Source: an uncultured Croceitalea sp. (GTDB lineage: Bacteria; Bacteroidota; Bacteroidia; Flavobacteriales; Flavobacteriaceae). Taken from it: a stretch of DNA of 43,358 nt. A program made the position numbers and the translations under genes. Location of the stretch: NCBI GenBank assembly GCA_937969515.1, contig CALBVX010000119.1, forward strand, positions 1 to 43,358, given 5' to 3'. Under the pieces are notes generated by a model. It was not told the DNA's origin. It did not search any database and worked only from the letters and a program-made list of their open reading frames with translations. This document shows, in pieces, positions 41,622 to 43,358 of the stretch (position 1 is the stretch's first letter; the number at the start of each line of letters is the position of its first letter).

Positions 41622-41956
41622 TAACGCCGCGCTTTGTACGACAGCTGCGTAAGCAGTGCGCGGGTTGCAGCGTTGGGAGCTAATTTTAAGGAAATATAGC
41701 AAAATACTTTTAAGGATGTCATGTGAATTGGACTTCCTTATTCTCACATGACATCGTTCGCCAAGTAGTCCGCGCTAGCGGACGTATCCTTGTTGTATTT
41801 TGCGGTATTGGGATTAAAATTAGACGTACCACCGAGCGTAGCGACCGATGAACACCCGTAAAATAAAAAGCAACAGTGAATAAATTGTGTTATAGCGTCC
41901 TGATATGTTGCGTTGATAGGCTAGCGGCGATTTTGTTAAATAGTCCCTTTAATCTA
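41622..41956. repeat. structured intergenic repeat, copy 2
   Basis: This is the second copy of the approximately 330-base repeat at 36406-36733, in the same orientation and fading out around 41950. It contains three readable hairpins: CTGC-GTAA-GCAG near 41650; a 12-bp stem at 41715-41726 with 41744-41755; and GTCCGC-GCTA-GCGGAC at 41768-41783. Its 131-base conserved block is 41804-41934. With the following palindrome it fills the 490-base gap between the Crp/Fnr gene and the insertion sequence. No protein frame is evident. Confidence 0.8.
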
Positions 41957-41979
41957 TGTATTGAGCAATCTGACAGAGC

Positions 41980-42050
41980 GCGGCGATGATGTAACATTTC
42001 TAAAATTATGGGAATTGAACGTAGTGAGATGTAGTGATTTTAGTCGCCGC
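41980..42050. repeat. interrupted inverted repeat beside the insertion sequence
   Basis: GCGGCGA (41980-41986) pairs with TCGCCGC (42044-42050), and inside it CTAAAAT (42000-42006) pairs with ATTTTAG (42037-42043). The inner arms adjoin the outer arm on the right but are 13 bases away on the left. It ends 8 bases before the insertion sequence terminus. Confidence 0.5.
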
Positions 42051-42096
42051 AGGCGAATTGTCTTGTCCTGAAATATGGCTACAGGTTAAAATTGAT

Positions 42097-42951
42097 TTAC
42101 GCTGTTAATTTATATACCATATTAGGTGTATTATAGTTTAAAGATAAATGTAATCTAATTTCATTGTATAGATTGATTGCATTTTTTGTTGCACGCTTAG
42201 CGTGTTTTAAGCTATCAAAGGTTTGGTCGAGATAGAATTCGTCTTTTAAGATTCCGTTTACCCGCTCTGCCATGGCATTTTCGTAGCAATGGTTTTCTTC
42301 GGTCATACTGATAGCAATGTTGTTTCTTTTTAGAATTTGGGTGTATACATTACTACAGTATTGTATACCTCTATCGGAATGATGAATAATTCCATCGATG
42401 TTTTTAGCTTGGCATAAGGCTTTTTTTAAAGCCCTCACACAGCCTTTTAACTCCAAACTGTCACTTATGTCGTAGCCCACTATTTTGCGGCTGTGCATAT
42501 CTGTAATGAGTGCTAGATAGCAGAATCCTTTTATGGTTCTAATGTAAGTGATATCACTGACCCAAACTTGATTGGGTTTGGTAACCTCTAGGTCTTTGAC
42601 TATGTTTTTGTACTTATAGAACCTGTGCAATGAGTTTGTTGTTCTTGAGCTATATTTTTTTCTAAGTGTAAGCATATCGTATTTTCTAAGAATGTTGAAC
42701 AAGGTATCTCTACCAATTTTTAGATTGGCATTAGAAAACTCAGCGTCTAATGATTTGGTAAGTTTTCTAACACCTTCCCTAGGAAGGGATTTGCGTCTAT
42801 TCTTGACTATTTCTACAACCTTTTTCTCCATCTCCAAACGCTTGTCTTCTCTACGTTTGTATTTGTAGTAGGCATCACGTTTAAGGTCTAAAGAGTTGCA
42901 AACATTAGCTAAAGAAGCAAATCCCTTTGACTTTTTCCTGGCTTTTATCAA
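42097..42951 (-). CDS. IS3-family transposase OrfB (DDE integrase domain)
   Basis: The product is about 284 residues. An HTH_21-like N-terminal part is followed by the retroviral-integrase-like catalytic core with the DDE triad: VSDITYIRT, HHSDRGIQYCS, and ENAMAERVNGILKDE. The tail LHLSLNYNTPNMVY is typical of the family. The frame has no convincing ATG start; it begins with TTG and is open upstream into the slippery run, so it should be expressed as an OrfAB fusion through -1 frameshifting. All catalytic residues are present, so the element may be active. Confidence 0.93.
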   Translation of the reverse strand: MIKARKKSKGFASLANVCNSLDLKRDAYYKYKRREDKRLEMEKKVVEIVKNRRKSLPREGVRKLTKSLDAEFSNANLKIGRDTLFNILRKYDMLTLRKKYSSRTTNSLHRFYKYKNIVKDLEVTKPNQVWVSDITYIRTIKGFCYLALITDMHSRKIVGYDISDSLELKGCVRALKKALCQAKNIDGIIHHSDRGIQYCSNVYTQILKRNNIAISMTEENHCYENAMAERVNGILKDEFYLDQTFDSLKHAKRATKNAINLYNEIRLHLSLNYNTPNMVYKLTA

Positions 42952-43319
42952 GGCTTGATATTTAGCTTTTTTTTTAGTTCTAGAACAGATTTATAACCAA
43001 GCTGTTCTGCAGCTACCTCTAGATAGGATTCATCGATTAAAGCATCCATATCCTTTTTCAAGAGCAGTTTTTTAAGCTGTTCAATTTCCTTTTGAAGCTG
43101 TTTAATACGAGTTATTTCGTCTTTTGTTTTCACGGTTACTCTGGTGTTCATTAGGTCTTTACGATTGTACTTCTTGATCCATTCGTTAATGGTAGAAGAG
43201 TTGATACCATAAGCCTTACCTAATTGATACTTGTTTAGTTTTCCAGTGGTAAGTTCGTCTAAAATTTTGAGTTTAAAAGATTCTGAATAACGTCTAATTA
43301 CTTTGTCATTTTTGTACAT
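42948..43319 (-). CDS. IS3-family OrfA (helix-turn-helix, leucine zipper)
   Basis: The product is 123 residues. The helix-turn-helix is around GKLNKYQLGKAYGINSSTIN, followed by a coiled coil (EITRIKQLQKEIEQLKKLLL) typical of IS3 OrfA, which binds the terminal repeats and dimerises. It ends LELKKKLNIKP just past a run of nine A and one G. The ATG at 43319 lies 40 bases inside the right terminus. OrfA and OrfB overlap slightly. Confidence 0.92.
   Translation of the reverse strand: MYKNDKVIRRYSESFKLKILDELTTGKLNKYQLGKAYGINSSTINEWIKKYNRKDLMNTRVTVKTKDEITRIKQLQKEIEQLKKLLLKKDMDALIDESYLEVAAEQLGYKSVLELKKKLNIKP
42966..42975 (-). other. programmed -1 frameshift site of the insertion sequence
   Basis: On the minus strand nine A residues are followed by G (an A_AAA_AAG type heptamer). 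Slipping back one base converts the OrfA frame KKKLNIKP-stop into KKKAKYQAL, which runs on into OrfB. This is the standard IS3 way to make the fused transposase. Confidence 0.82.
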
Positions 43320-43358
43320 AATTGTAAAAATTATGTAGCCTTTATTCAGGACGGGGCA

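Larger units (their letters stand above)
42059..43358 (-). mobile_element. IS3-family insertion sequence
   Basis: The element is about 1300 bases, with terminal inverted repeats. The left end reads TGTCTTGTCCTGAA, then a second block GGCTACA; the right end in reverse complement reads TGCCCCGTCCTGAA, then GGCTACA. The termini are TG and CA as usual for IS3. It holds orfA and orfB on the minus strand joined by an A9G slippery site. The right terminus coincides with the end of the window, so the target duplication cannot be checked. Confidence 0.9.

Noticed and set aside
41622-41690. Integron attC site (TAACGCC near GCGTTGGG with palindromic middle)
   Set aside because: The terminal core boxes are not properly complementary, the element is several times longer than usual attC sites with unrelated conserved blocks, it lies on the 5' side of genes, and no integrase gene is visible.

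Overview
The window looks like a chromosomal contig from a marine-type member of the Flavobacteriaceae (Bacteroidota). The evidence is the -7 boxes of the form TAnnTTTG upstream of several genes, the Bacteroidota families present (DUF1080, DUF3078, DUF6090, DUF6503, large DUF5117-type metalloproteases), a carotenoid lycopene cyclase, and the AT-rich composition. I could not assign a genus. No rRNA, tRNA or CRISPR array was seen.

Positions 1-33.5 kb are ordinary core genome in compact operons. From the left these are: the end of a sugar isomerase/epimerase with two DUF1080 lipoproteins (carbohydrate processing); yicC-gmk-nadD; a Tim44-like membrane protein; a secreted zinc metalloprotease; a PiT phosphate transporter with a PhoU-like tail plus a DUF6503 protein; dgt; dxs with a DUF3078 outer-membrane protein; tadA; a cold-shock protein; and an aspS operon that runs into a TPR lipoprotein and a ClC protein. 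Then come a MORN-type exported protein; a tetR-tolC-adaptor-RND efflux operon with a clearly readable promoter and palindromic operator; an ECF sigma factor with a small membrane partner; a short-chain polyprenyl synthase; lycopene cyclase; a surface lipoprotein; and a DUF6090 protein.

Positions 33.6-43.4 kb are accessory in character. They hold a decayed nucleotidyltransferase pseudogene, a probable methanethiol S-methyltransferase (mddA), and two similar AraC-type regulators. A stress-flavoured set follows: a PEBP-like protein, Dps, a two-domain sulfurtransferase, an exported RidA-like protein, an NAD(P)H oxidoreductase and a Crp/Fnr regulator. An IS3-family element ends exactly at the window edge. 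About 5.2 kb of this set is bracketed by two copies, in the same orientation, of a roughly 330-base structured non-coding repeat. In each copy the left edge lies 16-17 bases from the start codon of a regulator gene.

The most interesting unexplained signals are the bracketing structured repeats, a perfect 15-bp hairpin inside the start region of the sulfurtransferase, the ClC protein lacking both coupling glutamates, and the exported RidA-like protein lacking its deaminase arginine. All functional calls come from reading the translated sequence and memory of families. No database search was run.
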